NCBI GenBank assembly: GCA_028571685.1 | Contig: CM053146.1 | Location: forward strand, 20,867,431-20,931,430 | Direction: 5' to 3' | Length of the DNA: 64,000 bases | Source: Heterohyrax brucei | Taxonomy: Eukaryota > Chordata > Mammalia > Hyracoidea > Procaviidae | Part shown: one piece after another, positions 1 through 13,226 of the stretch | How positions within the stretch are numbered: the first letter of the stretch is position 1 | How the letters are laid out: each line of letters starts with the position of its first letter | The notes under the pieces: model-generated | The model's input: only the letters and a program-made list of their open reading frames with translations | Told to the model about the DNA's origin: nothing | Databases searched by the model: none | Position numbers and translations under genes: made by a program

Positions 1-71
1 AATACTGGAACACCCAAATATATACTGTAAACACTAACAAAAATAAGAAAGAAATAGGTAGCATTGCCATA

Positions 72-430
72 ATAGTCCACCACTTGACTGTCAGCTTGTT
101 GTATCATGGTGGCTTGCGTGTTGCTGCAATGCTGGAAGACTTGTCAACAGTATTTCAAAAACCAGTAGGGTCACTCATGGTAAACAAGTTTCAGTGGAGT
201 TTCCACATTAAAACTAGGAGGAAGCACCTGGCAGTCTACTTTGAAAGAACAGGCCAGAAAAAACATTAAGAATAGCAGTAGCATACTGTTTGGTAGACTG
301 CCAAAAGACGAGCCACTGAGGTTGGAAGGCAATCAAAACATAACTGGGGAAGCTCAAAGTAGAGCCAACTTTAAGACCTAGAAGGAGTCAAACTTTTGAG
401 ACCATCATTTGCTGCTGTGGTAAAACCCAC
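72..430 (+). mobile_element. RTE (BovB-like) LINE, 5' part, split copy
   Basis: The stretch matches the 5' region of the afrotherian RTE LINE as I remember it (gcagtctact..., then caggttggaaggcactcaaaa-like and caaagtagag-like blocks). Its sequence resumes at 10859, so the L1 material between is an insertion. It has no open frame of note. Confidence 0.65.
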
Positions 431-2148
431 AGTAAGGAGAACTACAGACCGATACCACTCTACATGCAAAAATGTTCAACAAAATTAAACAACATAACAA
501 AAAAATAACCCATCATGACCAAGATGGAATCATACCAGGGATGCAAGGCTGGTTCAACATCAGAAAAACAATTAATGTGATTAACCACATAATACAAAAG
601 ACAAGAATCACCTGATTTTTGTCCATTGATGCAGAAAACACATTTCATAAAGTCCAACACCCATTCATGCTAAAAACTCTTAAAAACAGGCATAAACGGA
701 AAATTCCTCAACACAGTAAGGGTCATTTATACAAAGCCAATTGCCTACGTCATCCTGAATGGAGAGAGACTGAAAGACTTTTGCTTGAGAACAGGAACTA
801 GACAAGGATGTCCTGTCTCACCTCTCCTATTCAACTGTACTAGAAGTTCTAGCCAGAGCAATTACACAAGACCAAGAAATAAAGGGCATCTGCATCGGCA
901 AAGAAGTTAAAATCTCCCTGTTTGCAGATGACTGTATATGCAGAGAATCCCAAAGAATCTATAAGTAAACTACTCAAACTGATAGAAGACTTTAGCAAAG
1001 TCTCAGGATGCATGATAAACATAAGTAAATCCGTAGGATTTCCTTATACCAACAACGAGACTGTAATGAAGAAATCATCAAATCAATATGATTTACTATA
1101 GCCCCAAAGAAGATAAAGTACCTAGGAATTCATCTAACCAGAGGAATAACACACCATTACAAAGAAAACTACAAGCCCTTACTACAAGAAAATAAGAGAG
1201 ACTTAGATAAATGGAAAAACCTACCCTGCTCATGGATAGGAAGACTTAACATTGTGAAAATGTCTATTTTACCCAAAGCAATTTATTTATATAATCTAAT
1301 CCCAATACAAGTTCCAGCATCAGTTTTTAATGAGATGGAGAAACAAATCAACAATTTTGTTTGTAAATGGAAGAAGCCCCAGATAAGTAAGGTACTACTA
1401 AAGAAGAAGAACACACTGGGAGGCCTCTCATTACCCAAACGTAGAACATACTACACTGCCACAGTGGTCAAAACAGCCTGGTACTGGTACAAGAACAGAC
1501 AGATAGATAAATGGAACAGAATTGAGATCCCAGAGATGACACCATATACTTAGGAACAGTTGGTATTAGACAAAGGCTGTAAGACATTAAACTGGGGTGA
1601 AAACAGTATCTTCAACAAATGGTCCTGGCAAAATTGGATCTCCATCTGCAATAAATTCAAACAAGATTCCTATCGTACACCTTATACAAAAAGCAACTCC
1701 AACTTGATAAAACACCTAAATATCAAACCTAAAACGATAAAGCTCATTCAAGAAATAGCAGGAACAACAATGGAAGTTTTAATATACAATGCAGAGAGAC
1801 TTCAAAATCTGTCAAACAAACCACAATCAACAGAGGAGAAGATAGACAAATGGGAACTATTAAGATCAAACACTTTTGCTCATCGAAAGGCTTTGTTAAT
1901 AGAATTAAAAGGCCACCTACAGAATGGGAAAAAATATTTGGCAACTATGTCAGACCGACGTCTGATCTCCATAACCTGCAACATACTACAAAATATCAAT
2001 AAGAAGGAGATAAATCATCTAATTAAGCAACGGGCAAAGGAAATGGACAGATATTTCTCTAACGAGGAGATCCAGGCAGCCAAAAAACACATGCGGTCAT
2101 GTTTACGATCTTTAGGTACTAAAGAAATTCAATCAAGACTACAATGAG
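431..2148 (+). mobile_element. Older L1, ORF2 part, left of nested insertion
   Basis: 5'-truncated L1 ORF2 beginning at the RT-domain segment equivalent to 6125 in the younger copy. Readable frames at 1254-1553 and 1560-2147 give [17 protein letters not shown] and related C-terminal ORF2 sequence. The active-site stretch around 925 has lost bases. The copy stops at 2148 where a younger L1 begins, and continues at 9356. Confidence 0.9.
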
Positions 2149-3160
2149 GGGGGCACAGTCAAGATGGCAGACTAAGCCCACGTCTCCTTCTATCCCTCTG
2201 GAAACCAAGACCTGAACTGACAAACAAACAGAGCCTTCTGATCACCTAATCAGCCTCAGGACACGGCACAGAGCTGTTAATTGGGACTTCATACCACTCA
2301 GCGAAAAACCTCCTCTCTTTCCCTGACTCTCACTTCTGGCTAGCCCCGGCTCTCACGGACGGAAGGCAAACGCACCATTTTCACTTTTTTTTTCCTCTAT
2401 CTCGGTTGGCAGGCAGAGCTGGGTCTTGCCTGGTGGCTGGACTCAGACGCGCGGGCGCTGCTGGCGGTATAGGCAGGCGAAATTGCCATATTCTGAGAGC
2501 CAGGTTCGGGACTCTGTTAATGTAGCCACTTTGAGCCTTTCGTTTTGTAGCTGCCTCAGCAGTGTTTGTGGAGAGCTTTGCGGGCAGTGTGCCGGACGCC
2601 ATGTTGGTACCGACCGAGATTTTTAGCGGGACCTCGTTCTTAGCCTGGGAGCCAGCGCCTGCAAATGGGACAGTGCTTCTCCGACAAAAAAGTAGTGATT
2701 TTCCACAGTGCTGCCTACGTTGGGGGCCCTGCAACAGGAGCAGAGGAATTACTACCTCTCGGAACCTTTAGCCCCTCTGTCTGCTGCCTGTGTGGAAGAC
2801 GACATCTTGCATACGATGGCCACAGCTGGACCTAATTCTTAGCTTGGGAGCCAGAGACTGACCACAGGAGAGCGCTTTTAGATTACAAAACCAGTACTCG
2901 ACACAGTGTTGGCTAAGTCTAGGCCCTGGCAGCAAAGGCCACCAGGGCAGTAGCATTACTGTATTTTCAATTAGTTTGTTATCATCTGAGGTTGGATACA
3001 GTGGCGCTTATTTTGTCAGATGAGAAGAGGAACCTCTACACCTGAAAACCTAACTGACTTGTGAACTGGTCAGATACCTTTTGCTTTACACTTGAAGGCA
3101 GCCTAGAGAAACATTTGCAATCCATCCTCACAGTACCTCTTCCACCCTCTATATACTCAC
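2149..3160 (+). promoter_or_regulatory. L1 5' UTR with internal promoter region
   Basis: About 1 kb ahead of ORF1, more GC- and CpG-rich than the surroundings (especially 2330-2680). In the L1 family this region holds the internal promoter and often an antisense promoter. Activity here is not shown by the sequence. The open frames in it (for example 2381-2734 on the minus strand) look like chance frames. Confidence 0.6.
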
Positions 3161-4122
3161 ATGGGACCCAAAAAGCAACAGACAATTGTGGCATACAAGC
3201 AATCACTCATGGTTTCACAAGGCTCCCAAACAAAGCAACAAAGGAGTTTTCCAGATGAAAAAACTTTTATGAAAGCATCAGGAAGTGAATACAAATTGAT
3301 TATATACGGAGAGCTCTTCTAGACCTTATACAAAATGCAGCAGAACAAAATGAAAAATTAAGCAAGTTGTTCGATCTGATGGAACACCAGTACTCGGAAA
3401 TCCTACAGATCAAGAAGAAAATCAAAGACACAGAAAGTTCCATGCAAAGCCAAGAAAACAGAATGGAACAAATGGAAAAAAGAATTTCTGACTTGGAAGA
3501 CAGAGCTACTGATGCCAGCATCTATGAGCAGAAATCAGAAAAAAGAAACAAGAAAAATGAAGAAACATTAAGAAGCATGTGGGACTCTATTAAGAGGAAC
3601 AACCTTCAATTAATTGGAGTCCCAGAACAGGGTGAGACATCTGAGAACACAGAGAGTATTGTTACTGAGCTGCTGAAAAAAAACTTTCGAGAAATCATGA
3701 AGGAAGAGAATATACACATCTCAGATGCACATCGTACACCACCCAATATAGCTCTCCAAAGAAAGACTCCAAGACATATTATAATCAAGCTTAACAAAAT
3801 AAAATACAAGCAGCAACTCTTAAAGGCAATAAGACTCAAGGCAAAGCTAACATTGAGAGGGAAACCCTGTAGGTTCTCGTGAGATTTCTCAGCAGAAACC
3901 ATGCTGGCACAGAGACAGTGGCACGACACATTCAAAGTCTTGAAGGAGAAGAACTTCCAACCAAGAATTATATATCCTGAAAAACTATCTTTCAAATACG
4001 AAAATGAAATTAAGACATTCCCAGATAAACAGAAACTCAGAGACTTTGTAAAAATGAAACCCAAACTACACGAAATACTGAAAGAAGTTCTTGGCTTCGG
4101 CTTAGAAGAACAAAACCACTAA
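3161..4122 (+). pseudogene. L1 ORF1 (RNA-binding protein), broken
   Basis: ATG at 3161 gives MGPKKQQTIVAYKQ. A frameshift near 3300 moves the reading into the frame carrying LLDLIQNAAEQ and the coiled coil (about 3367-3560, heptads such as MEQMEKRISDLED). RRM and C-terminal domain follow (NNLQLIGVPE, RHIIIKLNK). An in-frame TGA at 3880-3882 interrupts the C-terminal domain, and the frame continues from 3901 to 4122. ORF1p is the trimeric RNA chaperone of the L1 particle; this copy is inactive. Confidence 0.9.
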
Positions 4123-4547
4123 CTTTATATATAAGAATGACACACTACTCAATACTCTACTCATTTAGGGAAGGTCCCACAGCTTTGATATGGAAAGCTT
4201 CGATATGGAAAGAAGCAATTCAGTGATCATCATGATAACTATGGTGTCATCATCATAAAAAGAGGGATGTGCTACAGTTGTTATAGTCCTTCCAGATGGA
4301 GAGGAAGATGACAAGACTGGTAGTAATTAAAATTGGGTTTATAAATAGTTTATTAAGGGGGTTCATAGGGGCAGCTGTAAAGCACAACAAAGACGTATCA
4401 TACCATTTCAAGAAATCTAACACATAAGTCTCAACAACTATAAAACCAGCTCTGAAAAAGGTGAAAAATCAACTCACAAAAAAGTGTCCCAGAACAGACT
4501 AATAGGAACAACAGAGAAAACATCAACATAAAAATAAACATATCACA
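4123..4547 (+). other. L1 inter-ORF spacer
   Basis: Non-coding region between ORF1 and ORF2 of the nested L1. It contains a short local duplication (gatatggaaagctt near 4187-4210). No gene is seen. Confidence 0.7.
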
Positions 4548-7500
4548 ATGGCAGCAATGAACACATACCTATCAATAATTACACTGAATGTGAATGGACT
4601 GAATGCTCCAGTAAAGACACAGTGAGTGTCATCTTGGATCAAAAGACACGATCCATCCCTATATTGTCTACAAGAAACTCACTTGAGACCTAAAGACAGG
4701 AACAAACTGAAAATTAAAGGATGGAAGAATATATATCAAGCTAACAATGAACAAAGAATAGCAGGGGTGGCAATTCTAATATCAGACAAAATCTACTGTA
4801 ATGTGAAATCCACCATCGTGGACAAAGATGGACTCTATTCATTCCTGAAAGGTTCAGTACACAATCAAGACTTAACTGTATTAAATATTTATGCACCTAA
4901 TGTCAGAGCACCTAAATATGTCGAAGAAACACTGACTACGCTCAAAAGAGAGTTAGATGACTCCACAATAATAGTGGGAGACTTTAACACCCCACTCTCA
5001 TCACTAGACAGATCATCTAGAAAAAAGCTCAGTAAAGATACAGAAGACCTCATTGACACAATTAACCAACTAAACCTCACCGATATATACAGAACTTTCC
5101 ACCCATCAGCAGACAACTACACCTTCTTCTCCAGTGCACATGGAATATTCTCCAGAATTGACCACGTGATAGGCCATAATGCAATGCTCAACAAAATCCA
5201 TACCACTGAATTACTGCAAAGCATCTTCTCAGACCATAAAGCCATCAACGTTGAAATCAATAGCAGAAAAAACAGAGATAGAAAGTGGAACTCTTGGAAA
5301 CTGAACAACATCGTGCTGAAAAAAACATGGGTTATAGAGGAAATCAAGGATGAATTAACGAAATTCATGGATTCCAATGAGAATGAAAACACTTCCTACC
5401 AGAACCTATGGGATACATCCAAAGCAGTGCTCAGAGGTCTGTTTATCTCCATAAATGCACACATCAGGAAGGAAGAAAGAAACCAAATCAAGGAACTAAC
5501 CCTACAGCTTCAACAAGTAGAAAGAGAACAACAGAGGAACCCCTCGGGCACCAGAAGAAATGAGATGATAAAGATTAGAGCAGAGCTAAATGAATTGGAG
5601 AATAGAAAAACAATTGAAAAAATTGAAAAGTCCAAAAGCTGGTTTTTTGAAAAGATCAACAAAATTGATAAACCACTGGCTAAACTTACTAAAGAAAAGC
5701 TAGAAAGGAAACAAATAAACCAAATTAGAAATGAGAGGGGAGTTGTCACCACATATGCAACAGAAATCAAAAATATCATAACAGAATACTAAGAAAGACT
5801 GTACTCTAACAAATTTGAAAACCTAGGGGAAATGGACCAATTCCTTGACTCATACCACCTACCCAAATTATCACAACGTGAAGCAGAACAACTTAATAAA
5901 CCCATCACAAAGGAAGAGATTGAAAAGGTCATCAAAACACTGACAACCAAAAAAAGTCCGGGCCCAGATGGCTTCACGGCAGAATTCTACCAAGCACTTA
6001 AAGAAGAGTTATCCCCAATACTACTGAGACTATTTCACAGTATAGAAAGGGATAGAGTGCTCCCAAACTCATTCTATGAAGCCAGCATAACCCTGATACC
6101 TAAGCCAGGGAAAGATCCAACAAAGAGAACTACAGACCGATATCACTCATGAACCTAGATGCAAAAATCTTCAACAAAATTTTTGCCAACAGAATACAAC
6201 AACATATCAAGAAAATAATCCATCATGACCAAGTGGGATTCATACCAGGGATGCAAGGCTGGTTCAACATCAGGAAAACAATTAATGTGATTAACCACAT
6301 AAATAACACAAAAGACAAGGATCACCTGATTCTGTTCATGGATGCAGAAAAGGCATTTGATAAAGTCCAACACCCATTCATGCTAAAAACTCTTAGCAAA
6401 GTGGGCACAGATGGCAAATTCCTCAACACAATAAGGGCCATTTATACAAAGCCAATTGCCCACATCATCCTGAATGGAGAGAGACTGAAAGACTTTCCCC
6501 TGAGATCAGGAACTAGACAAGGATGCCCACTGTCACCTCTCCTACTCAACATTGTGCTAGAAGTTCTAGCCAGAGCAATTAGACAAGATGAAGAAATAAA
6601 GGGCATCTGCATTGGCAAAGAGGAAGTTAAAATCTCCCTGTTCGCAGATGATATGACTGTATATGCAGAGAAACCCAAGGAATCTATAAGTAAGCTACTC
6701 AAACTGATAGAAGAGTTCAGCAGAGTCTCAGGATACAAGATAAACATAAGTAAATCAGTAGGATTCCTTTATACCAAACAACGAGACTGTTAAGTAGGAA
6801 ATTATCAAATCAATACCATTTACGATAGCTCCTAAGAAGATAAAGTACCTAGGAATTAATCTAACCAGAGAAACAACAGACCTTTACAAAGAGAACTACA
6901 AGCCCTTACTACAAGAAACTAAGAGAGACTTAGATAAATGGAAAAACCTACCCTGCTCATGGACAGGAAGACTTATCATTGTGAAAATGTCTATTTTACC
7001 CAAAGCAATCTATTTATATAATGCAATCCCAATACAAGTTCCAGTGACATTTTTTAATGAGATGGAGAAACAAATCACCAATTTTGTTTGGAAAGGGAAG
7101 AAGCCCCTTACTTAAAGAAGAACACACTGGGAGGCCTCTCATAACCCAACCTTAGAACATACTACACTGCCACAGTGGTCAAAACAGCCTGGTACTGGTA
7201 CAAGAACAGACAGATCAATCAATGGAACAGAATTGAGACCCCAGAGATGACACCATCTGCCCATGATCAGTTGATATTTGACAAAAGCCATAAGACATTA
7301 AACTGGGGTAAAAACAGTATTTTCAACAAATGGTGCTGGCAAAACTGGTTATCCATCTGCGATAAACTGAATCAAGATCCATATCTTACACCTTATACAA
7401 AAACCAACTCCAACTGGATAAAAGACCTAAATATCAAACCTAAAACGATAAAGGTCATCCAAGAAAAGGTAGTAACAACAATGGAAGTTTTAATACACAA

Positions 7501-8346
7501 TGAGGACAGACTCCAAAATCTGTCAAAGAAACCTCAATCAACAGAAGAGAAAATAGATAAATGGGAACTATTAAGAATCAAACACTTTTGGTCATCCAAA
7601 GACTTTATTAAGAGAATTAAAAGAACACCCACAGAATGGGAAAAAATATTTGGGAACTCTATGTCAGCCTGATCTCCATAATCTATAAGATACTACAAAA
7701 TATCAATAAGAAGAAGATAAACCATCCAATTAAGCGATGGGCAAAGGAGATGGACAGACACTTCACTAAAGAGGAGATCCAGGCAGCCAAAAAACACATG
7801 CAGACATGTTCACGATCTTTAGTTATTAAAGAAATTCAAATCAAGACAACAATGAGATACCATCTCACCCCAACAAGATTGGCCATGATCCAGAAAACAC
7901 AAAACAACAAATGCTGGAGAGGCTGTGGAGACAGCGGAACCCTCCTATACTGTTGGTGGGGTTGCAAAATGGTCCAGCCTCTTTTGAAGGCAATCTGGTG
8001 CTTCCTTAAAAAAATGGATATCGATATTCCATTTGACCCAGTAATTCCACTACTTGGAAAATATCCTACAGAATCAAGGCCTTTCATACCAACGGACACA
8101 TGCACCAGAATGTTTATTGCAGCACAGACTACGATAGCAAAAAGATGGAATCAACCCAGATGCCCACCAACAGAAGAATGGATAGGTAAACTATGGTATA
8201 TATACTCAATGGTGCACTACGCAGTGATAAAGAATAACGATGATTCCAGGAAACATCTCCTAACCTGGTTTCAACTGGAAGACTTTATGTTGAGTGAAAG
8301 TAGTCAGCAACAAAAGGACAAATACTATATGAGACCTCTACGATAA
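4548..8346 (+). pseudogene. L1 ORF2 (endonuclease / reverse transcriptase), broken
   Basis: ATG at 4548 gives MAAMNTYLSIITLNVNGLN. Endonuclease motifs are visible: CLQETHL, GDFNTP (4977-4994) and SDHKAI. The reverse transcriptase has [13 protein letters not shown] and the catalytic FADD at 6641-6652. The C-terminal cysteine region CWRGCGDSGTLLYCWWGC lies near 7912-7966. Breaks: TGA at 4623 (probable CpG decay), TAA at 5790, frameshift near 6147, stop and shift near 6793, small deletion near 7110, frameshift near 7670. In active L1 the protein nicks DNA and primes reverse transcription at the nick; this copy cannot. Confidence 0.93.
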
Positions 8347-9355
8347 GATATCAAAAACAGACTTGTGTATAGAAGAAAAGACTCTTTGACAGCTGCAAGG
8401 GAAGGGTGGGAGAGAGGGCGAGGGGGGGAGGGTTTAGTTTAGATAGTTACTAGAAATCTAGTTGGGAGAAAGCAGTGATAGCACACATTAGAAACAAGAA
8501 CAACATTAAGTCGATTTCAGCATAACTTGAGTACTCCTTCCATCTTAACTCAATACTGCAAGGATAGAGTAGCTGAGGCGGGGGGCGGGGGACCATCCTC
8601 TTAGGCGAATTCCAGACCAATTGGCACACCTAGCATTTTGCTAAGAGAGCTCTCTGCACCCTACATTGGTGAGTGGCGTCTGGGGTCTTCAAAGCTGCCA
8701 AGCTGCCATCCGAGGACACAGCAAATGGTCGCAACTCAGCAGGAACGGATGCTCACCGAGGACCAAAATGACATGCGGTAAAGACAACCGAGAAGACAGA
8801 CAGAACCACAAGAGTGGGTGTCTACATCGACTTGGGACCGGAAGAACCGGATGGTGCCTGGCCACCACCAGCGATAGCCACGATGGACCTCACAGAGAGG
8901 AGCCTCACTGGCAACACAAGAATAAAAAGGGGTGCATCATGAGATCTCCACTAAAAGACCTCAATCGATGGTCTAGCGGTTTTGGGGTTCCTCTGAGAGC
9001 ATGGCCCCTGGCCCTGATGCTGCCCTTTCCCATAAATTATAACAAAGGTCCACTCTTTGTACAGGAATGGGTTGGACTTAGCAATGCAGAGTGACCATAT
9101 AATGGAAGCACTTTTTGGTTCTGTACATCTATAGGACATCATCTTGCTGACGTCTGGCTGGAGGATGGGGAGTGGATGGAGAGGAGGGGAAAGGAGGCTG
9201 TTGAGAGGGTGAGACATGTATGGAGCAGAGAGGAATAGTGTGCAGTCACCGGACAGGGAGAGCAGTGGAAGCTGCGTATAGGTGGGCATGTAAATTTACA
9301 TGTGAATGTATATTTTCACTCAGTCATGTTAAATAAAAATTAAAAAAAAAAAAAA
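8347..9355 (+). other. L1 3' UTR and A-tail
   Basis: About 1 kb with the G-rich block aggg.gggagggtt, the block gagtggcgtctggggtctt, and the ending cagtcatgttaaataaaaatt plus A-tract. The same 3' UTR type recurs as 5'-truncated copies throughout the window and serves as their diagnostic. Confidence 0.85.
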
Positions 9356-10858
9356 GGCTACAAGGAGATACCATCTCACCCCAACAATGTTGGCCATGAT
9401 CCAAAAAACACAAAACAACAAATGCTGGAGAGGCTGTTGAGAAAGTGGAACTCTTTGACACTGCTGGTGAGGTTGCAAAATGGTCCAGCCTCTTTGGAAA
9501 GCAATCTGGTGCTTCCGTAAAAAAATGGATCCAGATATGCCAATTTTGACCCAGTGATTCCACTACTTGGAATATATCCTACAGAATCAAGGCCTTTCAC
9601 ACCAGCAGACACAGGCACCAGAATGTTTATCACAGCACAGTCCACAATAGCAAAAAGGTGGAATCAACCCAGATGCCCAACAACAGAGGAATGGATAGGC
9701 AAACTGTGGTATATATCCTCAATGGAGCACTACGCAATAATAAAGAATAATGATGATTCCAGGAAACACCTCATGACCTGGTTTCAACTGGAAGACATAA
9801 TGTTGAGTCAAAGTAGTCAGTGACAAAACAACAAATACTGTATGAGAGCCCCATGATAAGATCTTAAAAACAGACTTATGTATAGAAGAAGACTCTTTGA
9901 CAGCTGCAAGGGAGGGGAAGGAGGGAGGGCGAGTGGGGGGAGCGTTTAGATTAGATAGTTGCTAGAAATCTGGTTGGGTGAAATCAGTGATAGCACACAT
10001 TAGAAACAAGAACAATATTAAGTGGACTTCAGCATAACTTCAATACTCCCTCCTTCTTAACTCAATATTGCAAGGACAGAGTGGCTGGGCCAGGGGGCAG
10101 GGGACCATGCTCTTAGGCAAAATCGAGGCCAATAGGCACAACTAGCGTTTTGCTAAGAGGGCTCTCTGCACTCCACATTGGTGAGTGGCATCTGGGGTCT
10201 TAAAAGCTGCTAAGCTGCCATCCGAGGGCACAGCAAATGGTCCCAACTCAGCAGGAACAGATGCTCACCGAGGACCAAAATGACATGGGGGAAAGACAAC
10301 CGAGAAGACAGAGAGACCCACATGAATGTGTGCCTACATCGTCTTGGTACCAGAAGAACTGGTTGGTGCCCAGCCACCACCAGTGATAACCGTGATGGAG
10401 CTCACAGAGAGGAGTCTCACTGGCAACACAAGAATAAAAAGAGGTGCATCATGAGATCTCCACTAAAAGACCTCAATTGACAATCCAGCAGTTTCGTGGT
10501 TCCCCTGGCAGCATGGCCCCTGGCCCTGATGCTGCCCTTGCCCATAAATCATAACGAAGGTCCACTCTTCCGACACAAATGGACTGGACTTGGTGATGCA
10601 GAGTGACCATGTACTGGATATACTTTATGGTTCTATACATCTATAGGACATCATCCTACTGACCTCTGGCCAGAGGAAGGAGATTGGATGGAGAGGAGGG
10701 GAAAGGAGACTGTTGGGAAGATGAGACATGCATGAAGCAGAGAGGACTAGTGTGCTGTCACTGGGCAGGGAGAGTAGTGGAAGCTGCACATAGGTGGGCA
10801 TGTAAATTTATATGGGAATGTACATTTTCACTCAGTCATAATAAAAAAAAAAAAAACC
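9356..10858 (+). mobile_element. Older L1, 3' part, right of nested insertion
   Basis: Resumes the ORF2 C-terminus exactly where 2148 breaks off (ctacaaggagataccatctc) and runs through the ORF2 end, a 3' UTR of about 1 kb and an A-tract near 10845. It is about as diverged from 7850-9340 as a separate insertion would be. Confidence 0.9.
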
Positions 10859-11770
10859 CAAAGGAAGAAGAAATGATTTCAAACATCCACTAATAATCAG
10901 AACCTGGAATGAATGAACTATGAATCTACGAAAATTGAAAGTCATAAAAAATTAAATAGATTGCATAAATATCAACATCCTAAGCATTTGTGACCTGAAA
11001 TGGACTGGCATCGGCCATTATAATTGGACAATCGTATGGTCTACCATGCTAGGAACCATGAATTGTCAAAGAATGTAGCTGCATTCACTGTCAAAAAGAA
11101 CATTTCAAGATCTGTCATGAAGTATGACACCTTCACCGACAGGATAACATCCACACACTTACAAGGAAGACCACAACAATTTAAATTTATGTACCAAATA
11201 CTACGGCCAAAGATGAAGAAACTGAAGAGTTAACCAACTTCTGCACTCTGACACTGATCAAACATACAATCAAGATGCATTGATAATTACTGGTTATTGC
11301 AATGTAAAAGTTAGAAACAAAGGAAGATTGACAATATAATTTCTCAACACTGTAAATCGTGACTACACATGTGGACCTCACTAGATAAAATAAAGAGGAA
11401 TCAAATCTATATTTGTTATGAAGAAGAATGTGGCATCATGATTGGAGGAAGAAGAGTCATTAACAACTTGTGTTATGCAGATGATACAACCTTCTTTGCT
11501 AAAACTGAAGAGGACTTCGAGCACTTACAGATGCATCTCAAAGACCACAGCCTTCAGTATGAATTACATGTTAACATAAAACAAAAAATCCTCGCAACTG
11601 GACCAAGAAGCAAGATCATGGTACACAAGAAAAGACTGAGGTTGTCAAGCATTTCATTTTACTTGGCTCCACAATCAACACCCATGGAAGTGGCAGTCAA
11701 GAAATCAAAAGACACATCACAAAGGGCAATAAAGCGTCCTAGTCAAAGTTGTAGAAAATTGTAGAACAAA
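10859..11770 (+). mobile_element. RTE (BovB-like) LINE, continuation after L1 insertion
   Basis: Starts with the block normally following the 5' part and runs through endonuclease-domain remnants. It then jumps to the reverse transcriptase. The frame at 11369-11764 has the active-site motif NLCYADDTTFFAK (YADD at 11474-11485). A large middle part is missing and there are several stops, so the copy is dead. Confidence 0.75.
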
Positions 11771-12110
11771 ACTCTAATGCACAGAAAAATACTAGATATA
11801 CTGGCCTGACAGACTAAAGAAACCCCAGCCCCCAGACACCATTTTACCTCAATAATGAAGTCACTCCTTCAGCCAAAGATTGGACAGGGCCATAAAACAG
11901 AAGGAGACTGAAGAGACACACCAGCCCAGAGGCAGAGACTAGAATGCAAGAGGGGAGAGGGAAGATGCCAACAGGGAATCCAAGGTTGAGAAATGAAGGT
12001 GTTGATACATCTGTCCTGAGCTTGGTTACCAATATTATGAAAACAGTACGTGTACTCACTGTTTAACAAGAAGCTAGTTTATTCTGGCAAACTTCATCTA
12101 AATATATATT
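11771..12110 (+). mobile_element. L1 3' UTR fragment, other subfamily
   Basis: Starts near the block aaactctaatgcacag and runs to cttcatctaaatatat. The same block order recurs at 46400-46705 and 59830-60440 (ggcctgacag, gattggacagggccc-like, gttgagaa, aagctagtttattctg). I take it as a second 3' UTR type of the local L1s. Confidence 0.6.
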
Positions 12111-12114
12111 TTTT

Positions 12115-12640
12115 TAAAAGGGGTGAATTATGATAGAATATTACAAACAACGTTATGGCAACAAATTAGATAATCCAGATGAAATGGATAAATTCTTTGA
12201 AGTATACATCCTACGCAAACTGAGTTGAGAGGCAACAAAGTCTCAGGCAACTCACAATAAGTAAAGAAACTTAATCAGTAAAACCTCCCAACAGAAGAAA
12301 AGTCCTGAACCAGATGGCTTCAATGGGGAGTTCTACGTAACATTTAGAAAAGAACTGACACCAGTACTATTTATATTCTTTCCAAAGACACAGAGAGAAG
12401 AAAAACTACCTAATTCATTCTATGAAGCAAACATAACCAGACTAAAGTGTGACAAAGACACCACAAAAAAACACATGCCAGTGTCTCTTACGAACAGAGA
12501 CACAAAAATCCTCATGTAAACACTAGCAAATAAAACTGAACAGTGTTTTAAAAGAGTCATATACCATGACCAAGTGGAATTTATTCCAGAAATTAAGGGG
12601 ATGTTCAACACTAGAAAATCAATCAGTAAAATTTAGTCCT
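12115..12640 (+). mobile_element. Ancient mammalian L1 (L1M) ORF2 fragment
   Basis: Degenerate copy of the ORF2 segment around the pre-RT and RT start (gaaaagtcctgaaccagatggcttc, then tcattctatgaagcaaacataacc). It is much more diverged than the 2149-9355 copy. Confidence 0.75.
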
Positions 12641-13144
12641 TAAAGTTAAACTAACCTTAATTATAAGAGAATATGCAAGGAATTTTTAGAGGACAAACTC
12701 TCACAAAGGAAAGCCTTAGTTCTTCAGTTATGTATCACTGCTTGAAGGTTTTGTTTACATTTCCATTAAGTCAACCATGTACTTATTCCTAACTTGAAAC
12801 ACAAATATTATTGTCTGAGCCTTCTTTTCAGGGAAGTAAAAAATGATTTAAGGATTCATTAAAAAATTTTTTTTAAATACAGAACATCTAGTATTTTCCC
12901 ATAATTTTTGTTAAAAGCATAATTTATAAATTATTCCAAATATGTAGTCCAGAAAAGGCATAAAATAGTTTATCTAACTTAAGCGATTTCACAATGGCCA
13001 GAAATCCTCATCTCCTCCCTATTCCATTCATTTATTTCATAAAAGCCTAGCAACTCGAAGAGCAGAATTTGTAGCATGTGAGCCATGAGTCCTTCCCAAG
13101 ACACTCATTCCCCAGCTTAGAGTGACAGAAGCTGTACTCCAGCT
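12641..13144. other. Intron sequence, nothing recognised
   Basis: AT-rich intronic DNA with no exon, RNA gene or repeat that I can name. Confidence 0.5.
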
Positions 13145-13226
13145 AAACCCACTGCCGTCAAGTCGGGTCCAACTCATAGCAACCCTAGAAGACAGGGGAG
13201 AACTACCCCACAGAGTTTCCAAGGAA
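13145..13226 (-). repeat. AfroSINE, truncated
   Basis: 3' half of the SINE: aacccactgccgtcaagtcg through cagagtttccaagga. The tRNA-like 5' half is missing. Confidence 0.85.

Larger units (their letters stand above)
2149..9355 (+). mobile_element. Near full-length L1 (7.2 kb) nested in the older L1
   Basis: All L1 parts in order: 5' UTR beginning with the cacagtcaagatggcag type start, ORF1, inter-ORF spacer, ORF2, 3' UTR and A-tail. A target-site duplication of about 12 bp flanks it: gactacaatgag at 2137-2148 and ggctacaaggag at 9356-9367, with two mismatches. Both ORFs contain stops and frameshifts, so it cannot move on its own. It lies antisense to EPB41L5. Confidence 0.93.

Noticed and set aside
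2381..2734. 117-codon minus-strand frame
   Set aside because: It lies in the GC-rich L1 5' UTR and has no recognisable domain; a chance frame.
11369..11764. Open reverse transcriptase frame as a possibly active or domesticated gene
   Set aside because: It is a 131-codon remnant inside a split, decayed RTE copy, with no start context and neighbouring stops.
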